Shown here piece by piece: positions 44,029 to 54,048 of a DNA stretch of 64,000 bases (positions within the stretch are counted from its first letter, which is position 1; each line of letters opens with the position of its first letter). The translations under genes were made by a program, and so were the position numbers. The DNA comes from Lachnospiraceae bacterium KH1T2 (GTDB taxonomy: Bacteria > Bacillota > Clostridia > Lachnospirales > Lachnospiraceae): assembly GCA_900114405.1 (NCBI GenBank), contig FOSY01000008.1, forward strand, positions 1-64,000. Reading direction: 5' to 3'. A model generated the notes under the pieces. The model was not told the origin of the DNA, searched no databases, and saw only the letters and a list, made by a program, of their open reading frames with translations.

Positions 44029-45333
44029 CTATTCTTCTATCCAGAAAGACAGCGTCTTTTCTACGCTGTCATCAGCATACTTTACTCTCTGCCTTCCAAG
44101 CCATTGAAAAACAGTCTTTCCATCAAAAAGAATTTCTTTAAGTTCGTCATAGACTTCCTTACTTTCTGCACGTATCATAAAGAAATCTTTATCTCCTGAT
44201 CCCTTCTTTTCAAAAACAGCCTTTAGTCTGGCTTCATCAGCTGTCGTGAAATACAGCCCCTCTTTAACATAATAATATGCTTCAAGGGATGTACATGCCG
44301 GAAGGCCCTGCGGCTCTTTTACATGGTGTGTAAGCCTTAATATATCATCATTACAGCAGAAATAATTATAGTTGATCTCATCAACTACCTCTGTATTTAC
44401 ATAGCTTCGATATGTTGAATCACCCCATGTAGCATCCACATAAGCCCATGTGCCATCCACGCACACAAGGTTCCATGCATGATTATCTCCATTTGCTGTC
44501 CCATATACCATAGTACACGGGACGTCCAACCTGTCCAAAAGATACTTCATTGCAAGCGAATATCCCTGACATACACTTCTTCCATTTATGAATACCGAGC
44601 AGATATTTTGATTATCCGCCGAATCAACATCATATGATGTATTTTCAACGATAGTGTCAAAGCAATATTTTACTTTTTCATAATCATTGTCATCCATCGG
44701 TGCATTTTTCAGGATTTCATCCACTTTTGCATCTATAATTTTCTGACGGTTATTTCTTTCAGCCTCCGTCATTGTATATCTGCCTGAAAAATCAAGCTTT
44801 ATCACGACGTCATTTGCAGTTGTTACCGTAGTTCTGTAACCTGCGATATAGAAAAACTCCGGATGATCCATGATCACAGCATTAAAGCATTTGTCAAGCA
44901 CATCAGCATTAAGTGTGGATACTGTTCTCGACTCTTCCATAAGATTTATCGATCTTGCTATTTCTAAATAAACTCTTTTTTCCACAGGTGACAGATGATT
45001 ATAAGCATATTTAGTGAAATCTTCACCTGTCACATCGTTAGAAGAAGTTTCTTCATTTGCACTTTGGCCTTTTTCTTTAGCAGCCTCGCTATCATCTGTG
45101 CTGTATTCTTCCGCTCCTTCATCCGTTGATAAACTTTCGGCATCATTATCACTTACGATATCAAATTCATCCAGCAGATCGAAAATCCTATTTTCTATGC
45201 CTTCAAGAACATCTCCCGCTCCACATCCTGTCAACAAAGCGCAACTTAAGAAAAGCGACATGATAAATGCCGCTTTTCTGCTTTTTTGCTTACGATCAGT
45301 TTTCAGAATATTCTTCAAGTTCAAGTCCATCAT
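44029..45333 (-). CDS. transglutaminase-domain lipoprotein
   Basis: An exported protein of up to 434 residues: basic N-terminus, hydrophobic segment and lipobox LLTGC (Cys37), an acidic Ser/Asp/Glu-rich linker (about 45-100), then a transglutaminase-like cysteine protease domain with the triad in GRSVCQGYSLAMKYL (Cys), NGDNHAWNLV (His) and YVDATWGDS (Asp). It may cleave or cross-link cell-wall or surface peptides. The ATG used overlaps the prfC 3' end by 38 nt and lacks a clear SD; downstream TTG codons in frame are alternatives. Confidence 0.87.
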   Translation of the reverse strand: MMDLNLKNILKTDRKQKSRKAAFIMSLFLSCALLTGCGAGDVLEGIENRIFDLLDEFDIVSDNDAESLSTDEGAEEYSTDDSEAAKEKGQSANEETSSNDVTGEDFTKYAYNHLSPVEKRVYLEIARSINLMEESRTVSTLNADVLDKCFNAVIMDHPEFFYIAGYRTTVTTANDVVIKLDFSGRYTMTEAERNNRQKIIDAKVDEILKNAPMDDNDYEKVKYCFDTIVENTSYDVDSADNQNICSVFINGRSVCQGYSLAMKYLLDRLDVPCTMVYGTANGDNHAWNLVCVDGTWAYVDATWGDSTYRSYVNTEVVDEINYNYFCCNDDILRLTHHVKEPQGLPACTSLEAYYYVKEGLYFTTADEARLKAVFEKKGSGDKDFFMIRAESKEVYDELKEILFDGKTVFQWLGRQRVKYADDSVEKTLSFWIEE

Positions 45334-46888
45334 TTCTATCCAAGGTCATGCCGATACTCCATGAATTAACAAACAGAAGCAGCGGATTGCCCTTAAGGTC
45401 ACGAACCTTTTTCATATCAGAAGTTCCATTAATTGTATCTAAATCGATATCAGTATTCTTGATCCAACGAATAAATTCATAAGGCAGATTTTCAAGAATG
45501 ATATCCACGTTATATTCATTCTTCAGACGGTATTGAAGCACTTCAAACTGAAGTACACCTACAACGCCTACGATGATCTCTTCCATACCGTAGTTAGATT
45601 CCTGGAATATCTGAATAGCACCTTCCTGCGCTATCTGCTCTATTCCCTTAACGAACTGTTTACGCTTAAGGCTGTCTTCAAGACGGACACGTGCAAAATG
45701 CTCAGGTGCGAATGTAGGTATTCCCGCATACTGGAATTTATCAGGCGGTGTACATATAGTATCTCCGATCGAATAAATACCCGGATCAAATACACCAATG
45801 ATATCACCTGCAAAAGCTTCATCTACTACATGTCGTTCATCAGCCATCATCTGCTGAGGCTGAAGAAGTCTTACCTGCTTATTTCCCTGAACATGCCATA
45901 CGTTCATTCCTGCTTCAAACTTTCCGGAGCAGATTCTCATAAATGCGATACGGTCACGATGAGCTTTGTTCATATTTGCCTGTATCTTAAAGACAAATGC
46001 TGAGAAATTCTTCTCAACAGGATCAATGACTCCCTGATTTGATACTCTTGGAAGCGGAGACATTGTCATTTCAAGGAAGTGCTTAAGGAATATCTCGACA
46101 CCGAAGTTAGTAAGTGCAGAACCAAAGAACACCGGTGAAAGCTTACCCTTATTTACCAATTCCTGATCAAACTCAGCTGATGCACCATCTAAAAGCTCTA
46201 TTTCGCCCATAAGCTGTTCTCTGGCATCTTCTCCGATAGCAGCTACAGACGCTTCCTCATCATCAAGCTTAATCCTTGTTACAGTACCTTCCTTAGTACC
46301 TTTAAGTGTATCTGAAAATTCTACGATCTCTCCTGTAGTACGATCATATACACCCTTAAAGTTTTTACCTGAACCGATCGGCCAGTTTATCGGGCATGTT
46401 GCAATGCCAAGCTCTTTTTCAACCTCGTCTACCAGCTCAAATGTATCTCTGGCATCACGATCCATCTTGTTGAAGAATGTAAAGATCGGAATCCCTCTGC
46501 GTGCACATACCTTGAAGAGCTTTCTAGTCTGCGGCTCAACACCTTTTGCTCCGTCGATTACCATTACTGCTGAATCTGCAGCCATAAGTGTACGGTATGT
46601 ATCCTCAGAGAAGTCCTGATGTCCCGGAGTATCCAGAATGTTGATGCAATATCCGCCATAATTAAACTGCAATACAGAAGATGTAACGGAGATTCCTCTT
46701 TCCTTCTCGATATCCATCCAGTCAGATACGGCATGGCGTGCTGTTGCTTTGCCCTTAACACTTCCTGCAAGATTTATCTGACCGCCGTAAAGAAGGAACT
46801 TCTCCGTCAGAGTTGTCTTACCTGCATCGGGGTGAGATATGATGGCGAACGTACGTCTTTTGTTAATTTCTTTTGCCAGATCTGACAC
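45296..46888 (-). CDS. prfC: peptide chain release factor 3
   Basis: A 530-residue translational GTPase that recycles RF1/RF2. G motifs: HPDAGKTTLTE, DTPGHQDFSEDT and FFNKMDRD; the RF3-specific DWMDIEKERGISVTSS is present, separating it from EF-G. GTG start with GAGGA upstream. It starts about 100 nt after fabH and is preceded by a GC-rich hairpin. Confidence 0.95.
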   Translation of the reverse strand: MSDLAKEINKRRTFAIISHPDAGKTTLTEKFLLYGGQINLAGSVKGKATARHAVSDWMDIEKERGISVTSSVLQFNYGGYCINILDTPGHQDFSEDTYRTLMAADSAVMVIDGAKGVEPQTRKLFKVCARRGIPIFTFFNKMDRDARDTFELVDEVEKELGIATCPINWPIGSGKNFKGVYDRTTGEIVEFSDTLKGTKEGTVTRIKLDDEEASVAAIGEDAREQLMGEIELLDGASAEFDQELVNKGKLSPVFFGSALTNFGVEIFLKHFLEMTMSPLPRVSNQGVIDPVEKNFSAFVFKIQANMNKAHRDRIAFMRICSGKFEAGMNVWHVQGNKQVRLLQPQQMMADERHVVDEAFAGDIIGVFDPGIYSIGDTICTPPDKFQYAGIPTFAPEHFARVRLEDSLKRKQFVKGIEQIAQEGAIQIFQESNYGMEEIIVGVVGVLQFEVLQYRLKNEYNVDIILENLPYEFIRWIKNTDIDLDTINGTSDMKKVRDLKGNPLLLFVNSWSIGMTLDRNDGLELEEYSEN

Positions 46889-46905
46889 TTATTCCTCACA
46901 ATCCG

Positions 46906-46930
46906 AGGCACGCCGGTCGGACGTGCCTCT
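46906..46930 (-). other. GC-rich hairpin in the prfC leader
   Basis: GAGGCACG/CGTGCCTC with an inner CCG/CGG, 18 nt before the prfC start and after a T-rich stretch. It has no U-tract in the prfC direction, so it is not a clear terminator; it may influence prfC expression. Confidence 0.4.
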
Positions 46931-46992
46931 AAATAAAAAATATTTATTTTTATAAACTATAGTAAAAACCGACTTTTTATAAAATCGTCATA

Positions 46993-47967
46993 TTAGTATA
47001 CAACATACGCTGTCGCATATGCAAGACCTGCGCCAAAACCACAGAGAATATATTTTTCTCCACGCTTGAGAAGACCCTGTTTGTTGTATTCATCCATAAT
47101 TCTTGGTACAGAAGCCGCAGATATGTTTCCTACATGATCCATATTTGTAGGGAATTTCTCGATCGGCTGTTTCATCATACGTGCAACAGCCTCCACGATT
47201 CTGTAATTTGCCTGATGAAGGAAGAACTTATCTATTTCATCGACATTTACACCCAAAGGCTTAAGTAATTCATTAATACTTTCCGGTACTCTTTTACATG
47301 CAAATTTGAACACTGCCTGACCATCCATCTTTGCATAGTCAAGCTTAACTTCATCTTTGCCGCTCCATGGGTTGGCTATCTCTCTGTCTTTCATAATAAG
47401 AGCTTCGCCATTTGCACCTTCACCTCTTGCAAGGATAGCCTGTATTCCACGAGAATCATCTTCAGAAGCACCTACTACAAAGCATCCTGCACCATCTCCA
47501 AAAAGTACGCACATTGAACGATCTGTCCAGTCCATGATCTTAGAAAGAACTTCTGCACCCATAACAAGTGCATACTTAGCCTTTCCACTCTTAATGAATG
47601 CATCTGCAATATCAAGACCGTATACACATCCTGCACAGCCAACCGGAATATCGAATGGCATAGCTTTTTTACATCCAAGTGCCTCTTGAAGCTGACAGGC
47701 AAGTCCCGGGAAACGGTAGTCAGATGATACTGTAGAAACTACGATCAGATCAAGATCTTCCGGAGCAATCCCTGCATCCTTAAGACCATTTTTTGCAGCT
47801 TCAACTGCAAGGTCAAGTGCTGTCTCGTTTACACATATATGTCTTGTAACGATTCCGGTACGCTGGCGAATCCACTCATCTGAGGTATCCACCAGCTTAC
47901 TGAGATCGTCATTGGATACAACCTTTTCAGGCAGTGCCGAACCGGTTCCCAAAATAACTGTTCTCAA
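46993..47967 (-). CDS. fabH: beta-ketoacyl-ACP synthase III
   Basis: A 324-residue FabH that starts fatty-acid synthesis by condensing acetyl-CoA with malonyl-ACP. The active Cys lies in DIPVGCAGCVYGLDIA; His in the HQANYRIVEAVA block and Asn in NISAASVPRI complete the triad. ILGTGSALPEKVVSNDDL is the usual N-terminus. It is the last gene of the fab cluster here, whereas in many Firmicutes it is the first. Confidence 0.96.
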   Translation of the reverse strand: MRTVILGTGSALPEKVVSNDDLSKLVDTSDEWIRQRTGIVTRHICVNETALDLAVEAAKNGLKDAGIAPEDLDLIVVSTVSSDYRFPGLACQLQEALGCKKAMPFDIPVGCAGCVYGLDIADAFIKSGKAKYALVMGAEVLSKIMDWTDRSMCVLFGDGAGCFVVGASEDDSRGIQAILARGEGANGEALIMKDREIANPWSGKDEVKLDYAKMDGQAVFKFACKRVPESINELLKPLGVNVDEIDKFFLHQANYRIVEAVARMMKQPIEKFPTNMDHVGNISAASVPRIMDEYNKQGLLKRGEKYILCGFGAGLAYATAYVVY

Positions 47968-48009
47968 AATTAAGTCTCCTTTATGCCTTTTGTCGCAAAG
48001 AATTTAAGA

Positions 48010-49653
48010 TCAATACTTACGGAAGCGCTTGTATCTCTGATCCGCAAGCTCCTTGCCGCTCATTTTACTATACTGAGCAATGAATTCCTGAATATTGTCC
48101 TTAAGGAAGTCTGCAATCTCAGCGATCGTAAGATCTGATGCTCCGCCGTACTCAGGAATTATCTTTTCGATCACATCAAGGCGTTTAAGATCCTCGGCTG
48201 TAATACACATAACCTCAGCTGCCTCAGAAGCTCTCTTACCATCTTTCCAAAGGATAGAAGCAAATCCTTCAGGTGAAAGAACTGAATATGTTGCATTTTC
48301 CATCATCCATACTTCATTTCCGCAAGCAAGAGCAAGAGCGCCGCCGCTTCCGCCTTCACCGATCATAAGTGAAAGTACCGGAACCTTAAGTGCTGACATC
48401 TCATAAAGGTTTCTTGCGATTGCTTCACCCTGTCCATTTTCCTCAGCTTCCATTCCAGGGAAAGCACCAGGTGTATTTACGAATGTTATAATCGGACGGT
48501 TGAATTTCTCAGCCTGTTTCATAAGACGAAGTGCCTTACGATAACCTTCCGGAGAAGGCATACCAAAGTTTCTTGCCTTACATTCAGCCATATCCTGACC
48601 TTTTTCAACACCAATAACAGTCACGCTTACACCATTAAGTGTTGCAATACCGCCAACAACACACTTGTCATCAGCAAAATATCTATCACCGTGAAGCTCT
48701 ACAAAATCATCGAATACACGATTGATATAAGCAAGAGCTGAAGGACGCTTGATAGAACGTACAGCCTTTACCTTATCCCATGCTGTAAGCGGAACAATAT
48801 CCTTATTTGCCTCAACCGCTGCTGTGCGTGGCTTTAAGGCAGCCGGAAGTGTTCCATTTGTGATTTTGAGGATCTTTGCAAGTGTTGACTTAAGATCTCT
48901 TCTCTCGACTACCATATCACAGAAGCCATGCTCAAGAAGAAACTCACTTCTCTGGAATCCTTCCGGAAGCTTCTGACCAATTGTCTGCTCGATAACACGA
49001 GGTCCTGCAAAACCAACAAGAGCCCCCGGCTCACCGATAATGATATCACCAAGCATCGCAAAAGATGCTGTAACACCGCCGGTTGTAGGATCTGTAAGAA
49101 CTGTTATGTAAAGAAGGCCAGCATCTGAATGACGCTTAAATGCAGCAGAAGTCTTCTCCATCTGCATAAGAGAAATGATACCTTCCTGCATTCTTGCACC
49201 ACCGGAACATGTGAACATGATCACTGGAAGCTTTTCCTCTGTTGCTTTTTCTACGGCACGAGTAATTTTTTCACCATAGACATGACCCATACTTCCCATA
49301 AGGAATCTTGAATCACAGATACCGAGGACAACTCTTTCTCCTCCGATGCGGCATTCACCTACTGTAACACCCTCATCCTGACCAGTCTTTTCACGTGTAG
49401 CTGCAAGCTTATCATCATAGCCTGGGAAATCAAGCGGATTTACCGGCTTGATATCGTTAAACCATGGTGTGAAAGAGCCCGGATCAGCTACCATCTTAAT
49501 TCTGTTATTTGTTCTTACTCTATAATAATGACCACAATATGTGCAAACATAATTATTAGCTACAATGTCCTGCTTCTCGGCTCTTCTGCCGCAAGCCGGA
49601 CATACGATGTAATCAGGAGCCTCTTTACTCCTGAATAAATTGAGCATTCTCAT
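48010..49653 (-). CDS. accDA: fused acetyl-CoA carboxylase carboxyltransferase (AccD-AccA)
   Basis: A single 547-codon frame encodes both carboxyltransferase halves. Residues 1-272 are AccD (beta) with the zinc ribbon Cys18/21/37/40 and [13 protein letters not shown]; about 287-547 are AccA (alpha) with [39 protein letters not shown] and [12 protein letters not shown]. They are joined by a short linker rich in Lys, Thr and Ala. It transfers CO2 from carboxybiotin to acetyl-CoA. accB and accC are not in the window. Both domains look complete, so this is a true fusion rather than a frameshift. Confidence 0.95.
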   Translation of the reverse strand: MRMLNLFRSKEAPDYIVCPACGRRAEKQDIVANNYVCTYCGHYYRVRTNNRIKMVADPGSFTPWFNDIKPVNPLDFPGYDDKLAATREKTGQDEGVTVGECRIGGERVVLGICDSRFLMGSMGHVYGEKITRAVEKATEEKLPVIMFTCSGGARMQEGIISLMQMEKTSAAFKRHSDAGLLYITVLTDPTTGGVTASFAMLGDIIIGEPGALVGFAGPRVIEQTIGQKLPEGFQRSEFLLEHGFCDMVVERRDLKSTLAKILKITNGTLPAALKPRTAAVEANKDIVPLTAWDKVKAVRSIKRPSALAYINRVFDDFVELHGDRYFADDKCVVGGIATLNGVSVTVIGVEKGQDMAECKARNFGMPSPEGYRKALRLMKQAEKFNRPIITFVNTPGAFPGMEAEENGQGEAIARNLYEMSALKVPVLSLMIGEGGSGGALALACGNEVWMMENATYSVLSPEGFASILWKDGKRASEAAEVMCITAEDLKRLDVIEKIIPEYGGASDLTIAEIADFLKDNIQEFIAQYSKMSGKELADQRYKRFRKY

Positions 49654-49672
49654 TTTATTACCTTTTCCTCAC

Positions 49673-50107
49673 TTATGCTTTGGAAATTGCAAAGGTAATC
49701 TCTGCCGAAGCAGCAACCTTACCGTCTACTGTTGCAACTGCCTTACCGATTCCCATCGGACCTTTAACTTCAATGATTTCTGTTTCAAGTGTAAGGACAT
49801 CGCCAGGCTCTACCTTCTTCTTAAACTTAGCCTTATTGATGGCAGCAAAATATGCTGTTTTTCCTTCAAATTCAGGCTCAGAAAGCATTGCCACAGCACC
49901 GACCTGTGCGAGAGCCTCAATTATGAGAACTCCCGGCATAACAGGCTCTCCAGGGAAGTGACCTGCAAAAAACGGCTCGTTATAGCTTACACATTTTCTA
50001 CCAACCGCGCGCTTGCCAGGTTCAAGCTCTTCGATAGTATCGACGAGCATGAATGGCTGACGGTGCGGAATTATTTTCATAATATCTTTTGCCTTTAAGA
50101 TTGACAT
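49673..50107 (-). CDS. fabZ: 3-hydroxyacyl-ACP dehydratase FabZ
   Basis: A 144-residue hot-dog fold dehydratase with IPHRQPFMLVDTIEEL and the catalytic segment PFFAGHFPGEPVMPGVLIIEALAQ (catalytic His and Glu). It removes water from 3-hydroxyacyl-ACP. It lies between fabF and accDA with spacers under 20 nt. Confidence 0.96.
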   Translation of the reverse strand: MSILKAKDIMKIIPHRQPFMLVDTIEELEPGKRAVGRKCVSYNEPFFAGHFPGEPVMPGVLIIEALAQVGAVAMLSEPEFEGKTAYFAAINKAKFKKKVEPGDVLTLETEIIEVKGPMGIGKAVATVDGKVAASAEITFAISKA

Positions 50108-50125
50108 AGATGATTTTACTCCTTA

Positions 50126-51367
50126 TTACTCTGCAAACTTCTTTACAAGGATTGTTGCATTGTGTCCGCCAAATCCGAGTGAATTTGAAAGAGCATACTC
50201 AACATCTTCATTATAATCAGTCTGACAGTAATTAAGATCCATCTCCTCATCTGGTGTCTCATAACCAACTGTCTTATGGATATAGCCCTCCTCGATCTCC
50301 TTAACGCAAGTAATAAATTCTACTGCGCCTGCAGCACCAAGAAGATGACCTATCATAGACTTTGTTGAATTGATCTTGATATCCTTAGCATGCTCGCCGA
50401 AAAGAAGCTTGATAGCTCTTGTCTCGAAAAGGTCATTAGCATGTGTGCTTGTACCATGAGCATTGATATATGTGATATCGTTCTTATCGATACCTGCATC
50501 ATTTATAGCATTTTCCATTGCACGTGCTGCACCTGATCCATCTTCTGCAGGAAGTGTGATATTGAATGCATCTGAAGAGCATCCATAACCAACTACCTCT
50601 GCGTAGATCTTTGCACCACGAGCCTTAGCGTGCTCGAGTTCCTCAAGGATAACAACGCCTGCACCTTCACCCATTACGAAACCACTTCTATTCTTATCGA
50701 AAGGAAGTGATGCGTGATCAGGGTCATCAGATGTTGAAAGAGCTGTAAGCTGTGTAAATCCAGCAACTGCAAGAGGTGTAACTGCATGCTCTGTACCACC
50801 TGCAACCATCACATCAGCATCACCATACTGGATAGTACGGAAAGCTTCACCGATACAGTTAGTACCTGTTGCACATGCTGTTACAACATCGATGCTCTTA
50901 CCTTTAAGACCAAACTGGATAGAAACATTTCCTGATGCCATATTTGAGATCATCTTAGGTATGAAGATAGGATTTACAAATCTTGAACCTTTTGCTGCAA
51001 GATGTGCTGCTTCACTTTCAAGATCCTGCATAGAACCGATACCACTTCCGATTGCTGTACCGCAGCGGAATGCATCTTCCTTTTCCATATCAAGACCTGA
51101 ATCTTCCATAGCTTCCTTAGCTGCAGCCATTGCAAGCTGTGCAAAAGGAGCTACACGACGTGCCTGTCTTGCATCCATGTAATTTTTAGGATCAAAACCT
51201 TTAACCTCAGCGGCAACCTTTGCCTTGAAATCAGTTGTGTCAAATCTTGAAATCGGTGCAAAGCCATGCTTTCCAGCCTTTACACTATTCCAAAACTCTT
51301 CAACAGAAAGTCCGATAGGTGTTATTGCACCCATACCTGTTACTACTACTCTTCTTGACTGACTCAT
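50126..51367 (-). CDS. fabF: beta-ketoacyl-ACP synthase II
   Basis: A 413-residue elongating condensing enzyme with the catalytic Cys in DVVTACATGTNCIGEA and the two His in INAHGTSTHANDLFE and KSMIGHLLGAAGAVEF. VVVTGMGAITPIG is the usual start. Its ATG overlaps the fabG stop (ATGA). Confidence 0.97.
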   Translation of the reverse strand: MSQSRRVVVTGMGAITPIGLSVEEFWNSVKAGKHGFAPISRFDTTDFKAKVAAEVKGFDPKNYMDARQARRVAPFAQLAMAAAKEAMEDSGLDMEKEDAFRCGTAIGSGIGSMQDLESEAAHLAAKGSRFVNPIFIPKMISNMASGNVSIQFGLKGKSIDVVTACATGTNCIGEAFRTIQYGDADVMVAGGTEHAVTPLAVAGFTQLTALSTSDDPDHASLPFDKNRSGFVMGEGAGVVILEELEHAKARGAKIYAEVVGYGCSSDAFNITLPAEDGSGAARAMENAINDAGIDKNDITYINAHGTSTHANDLFETRAIKLLFGEHAKDIKINSTKSMIGHLLGAAGAVEFITCVKEIEEGYIHKTVGYETPDEEMDLNYCQTDYNEDVEYALSNSLGFGGHNATILVKKFAE

Positions 51368-52098
51368 CCCATACCTCCGTTGACCTGGATAACCTGTCCT
51401 GTAATATATGCTGCCTTATCAGATGCAAGGAAAGAAACGGCATTAGCTATATCTGCAACTGATCCGCCTCTCTTCATAGGAATTGTTGAGAGAATAGACT
51501 CTCTTACCTTTTCTGAAAGTGCCTGTGTCATTTCTGTATCAACATAACCAGGTGCTACTGCATTTACTGTAAGTCCCTTACCGCCAAGCTCTTTTGCTGC
51601 AGCCTTGGTAAGTCCGATAACTCCGGCCTTTGATGCGCTGTAATTGGCCTGTCCTGCATTTCCCATAACTCCGGAAATTGATGAAATATTAATAATACGT
51701 GCGTGCTTGCTCTTGAGCATGTATCTTGAGAAGTGACGCATTGTATTAAATGTACCCTTAAGATTTGTTTCGATCACAGCATCGAAATCCTCTTCCTTCA
51801 TAGCCATAAGAAGTCCATCACGCGTGATTCCTGCATTATTTACAAGAACATCAATATGACCATACTGCTTTACGATATCAGCTGCCATAACTTCAACAGC
51901 CTTAAAATCAGAAACATTACAGCCATAGCTTACAGCGTCTCCGCCTTCAGCCTTGATCTCTTCAACAGCTTCATCAGCTGCTCCAGAAGAGTGCGCGTAA
52001 TTGACAATTACGAAAAATCCATCACGTGCCAATGTCTTAGCAATCTCGCGACCGATTCCTCTGCCTGCTCCGGTTACCAGTGCTACTAATTTATCCAT
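51364..52098 (-). CDS. fabG: 3-oxoacyl-ACP reductase FabG
   Basis: A 244-residue short-chain dehydrogenase: ALVTGAGRGIGREIAKTL (NADPH site), VNNAGITRDGLL, catalytic Ser and YSASKAGVIGLTKA (Tyr and Lys), and GYVDTEMTQ. It makes 3-hydroxyacyl-ACP. Context in the fab cluster makes FabG more likely than another SDR. Confidence 0.96.
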   Translation of the reverse strand: MDKLVALVTGAGRGIGREIAKTLARDGFFVIVNYAHSSGAADEAVEEIKAEGGDAVSYGCNVSDFKAVEVMAADIVKQYGHIDVLVNNAGITRDGLLMAMKEEDFDAVIETNLKGTFNTMRHFSRYMLKSKHARIINISSISGVMGNAGQANYSASKAGVIGLTKAAAKELGGKGLTVNAVAPGYVDTEMTQALSEKVRESILSTIPMKRGGSVADIANAVSFLASDKAAYITGQVIQVNGGMG

Positions 52099-52119
52099 TA
52101 GAAACCTCCGTCTCTAGTT

Positions 52120-53049
52120 TCAAGCCTTCAGTTCTGCAAGTACTTCTGCAAAGTCTTCATATTTATCAACGTTGATAGTCTTAAGATCTCTGCTGATTCT
52201 CTTATTGAATCCGGCAAGTGTCTTACCAGGTCCGATCTCAACAAATGTATCCACACCATCTTTCATAAGACGATCGATAGTCTGAATCCACTGAACAGAG
52301 CCGCTGATCTGCTTCTCAAGAAGTCCTGCGATCTCTGATCCGGATGTAACATACTCAGCTGTAAAGTTTGCAACGTAAGGAACTGTAGGATCTGTAAATG
52401 CAACAGTCTTTAACTCCTCAGCAAGCTTCTTGCCGGCAGGCTCCATCATTGCTGAGTGGAAAGGTCCGCTTACTTTAAGAGCAACAACTCTCTTGCAACC
52501 CTTAGCTGTAAGTGCTTCGCCTGCTGCCTTAACTGCAGCCTCTTCACCTGTAATAACAGTCTGACCCGGGCAGTTATAGTTTGCAACTGAAACGATACCC
52601 TCTGTAGCCTCACATACCTCTTTAATAGTTGCATCATCCATTCCAAGCACAGCACTCATTGCGCCGCCTGTAGGAACTGCTTCCTGCATGTACATACCTC
52701 TCTTGCGAACAAGACGACATGCATCTTCAACACTCATAGCGCCTGCAGCAGCGATCGCTGCATACTCACCAAGTGAATGACCTGCAGTATAATCAAAGTG
52801 AACGCCATTTTTCTCAAGTACCTTGAAAATAGCAAGTTCTGTTGCTGCCATGGCAATCTGAGTGTACTGAGTTTCGTTGATGTTCATCCCTGAGTTTTCA
52901 TCAAAACAGAGCTTTTCAACATCAATGCCTGAAGCCTTTGATGCAGCTTCATAAACTGCTTTTGCTTCTGGCTCATTGTCATAGAATCCCTTGCCCATGC
53001 CCACATACTGAGCACCCTGGCCAGGAAATACGAATGCGATTTTTCCCAT
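52120..53049 (-). CDS. fabD: malonyl-CoA:ACP transacylase
   Basis: A 309-residue transacylase with FPGQGAQYVGMGK, the nucleophile motif GHSLGEYAA, and the substrate-binding Arg in MYMQEAVPTGGAM-adjacent RKRGMYMQ; the His of the dyad is in GPFHSAMMEPA. It loads malonate onto acyl carrier protein. No acpP gene is encoded within this cluster. Confidence 0.96.
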   Translation of the reverse strand: MGKIAFVFPGQGAQYVGMGKGFYDNEPEAKAVYEAASKASGIDVEKLCFDENSGMNINETQYTQIAMAATELAIFKVLEKNGVHFDYTAGHSLGEYAAIAAAGAMSVEDACRLVRKRGMYMQEAVPTGGAMSAVLGMDDATIKEVCEATEGIVSVANYNCPGQTVITGEEAAVKAAGEALTAKGCKRVVALKVSGPFHSAMMEPAGKKLAEELKTVAFTDPTVPYVANFTAEYVTSGSEIAGLLEKQISGSVQWIQTIDRLMKDGVDTFVEIGPGKTLAGFNKRISRDLKTINVDKYEDFAEVLAELKA

Positions 53050-53082
53050 CTTTTTCTCCTCTTTACTGATTTCTTGTAATTA

Positions 53083-54009
53083 TCAGAGTTTCATAAGTTT
53101 CTCTGCATCCCCGACAATACCTTCGATTATCTCCTTACATGGCTTAACATCCTTGATCATACCTGCGATCTGACCAGCCATAACTGAGCCGTTAACTACA
53201 TCGCCTTCCATAACTGCCTTACGAAGACTTCCGAGTGTAAGCTGCTCAAGTTCCTCAAGCTTAGCACCTTCTGCTTCAAGCTTAAGGTATTCTTTTGTCA
53301 TCTTATTTCTGATAAGACGAACCGGATGACCTGTTGAACGTCCTGTTACGATTGAATCTATATCATGTGACTTTACAAGCTTAGCCTTGTAATCAGCATG
53401 TGCAATAGACTCTTCAGCAGCTACAAAACGTGTACCCATCTGTACACCTTCTGCACCAAGCATAAATGCAGCAGCCATACCTCTGCCGTCTGCGATACCA
53501 CCTGCAGCGATAACAGGTACATCTACAGCATCAACTACCTGCGGTACAAGAGCCATTGTAGAAGTTGATCCGATGTGTCCACCGGCCTCAGCACCTTCTG
53601 CAACTACCGCATCTGCTCCTGCGCGAGCTACCATTACAGCCTGTGCCACAGAAGCAACAACAGGAATAACTTTCACTCCTGCACCTTTAAGAGCCTTCAT
53701 GAGTTCTGAAGGAAGTACACCTGCACCTGCTGTAACAACAGGAACCTTCTCTTCAATAACAACCTTTACAACATCAGGTGCATTTGGATTGAGCATCATG
53801 ATATTAACGCCAAAAGGTTTGTCTGTAAGTTTTTTGCACTCACGAACATACTCACGAACGATTTCAGCAGGAGCGCTTGCAGCACCGATAAGTCCAAGAC
53901 CTCCGGCGTTTGAAACAGCTGCTGCAAGATGGTATTCAGCGATCCATGCCATACCACCCTGAATAACAGGATATTCAATTCCTAAAAGTTCTGTAATTCT
54001 TGTTTTCAT
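53083..54009 (-). CDS. fabK: enoyl-ACP reductase II (FabK)
   Basis: A 308-residue flavin-dependent TIM-barrel protein of the nitronate-monooxygenase/FabK type: EYPVIQGGMAWIAEYHLAAAVSNAGGLG, the GADAVVAEGAEAGGHIG segment and PVIAAGGIADGRGMAA with the FMN phosphate site. The ATG at 54009 has GGAGG upstream; the codon further upstream adds unlikely residues. In this position in a fab cluster, reduction of enoyl-ACP with NADH is the likely role. No fabI is present here. Confidence 0.93.
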   Translation of the reverse strand: MKTRITELLGIEYPVIQGGMAWIAEYHLAAAVSNAGGLGLIGAASAPAEIVREYVRECKKLTDKPFGVNIMMLNPNAPDVVKVVIEEKVPVVTAGAGVLPSELMKALKGAGVKVIPVVASVAQAVMVARAGADAVVAEGAEAGGHIGSTSTMALVPQVVDAVDVPVIAAGGIADGRGMAAAFMLGAEGVQMGTRFVAAEESIAHADYKAKLVKSHDIDSIVTGRSTGHPVRLIRNKMTKEYLKLEAEGAKLEELEQLTLGSLRKAVMEGDVVNGSVMAGQIAGMIKDVKPCKEIIEGIVGDAEKLMKL

Positions 54010-54048
54010 AATAATTTTAAACCTCCATGCTTTATAAAAGCACATTCT

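Noticed and set aside
48010..49653. accDA as a frameshift artefact of two separate genes
   Set aside because: The frame is continuous with no internal stop, the linker is short and both domains are complete in the normal AccD-AccA order.
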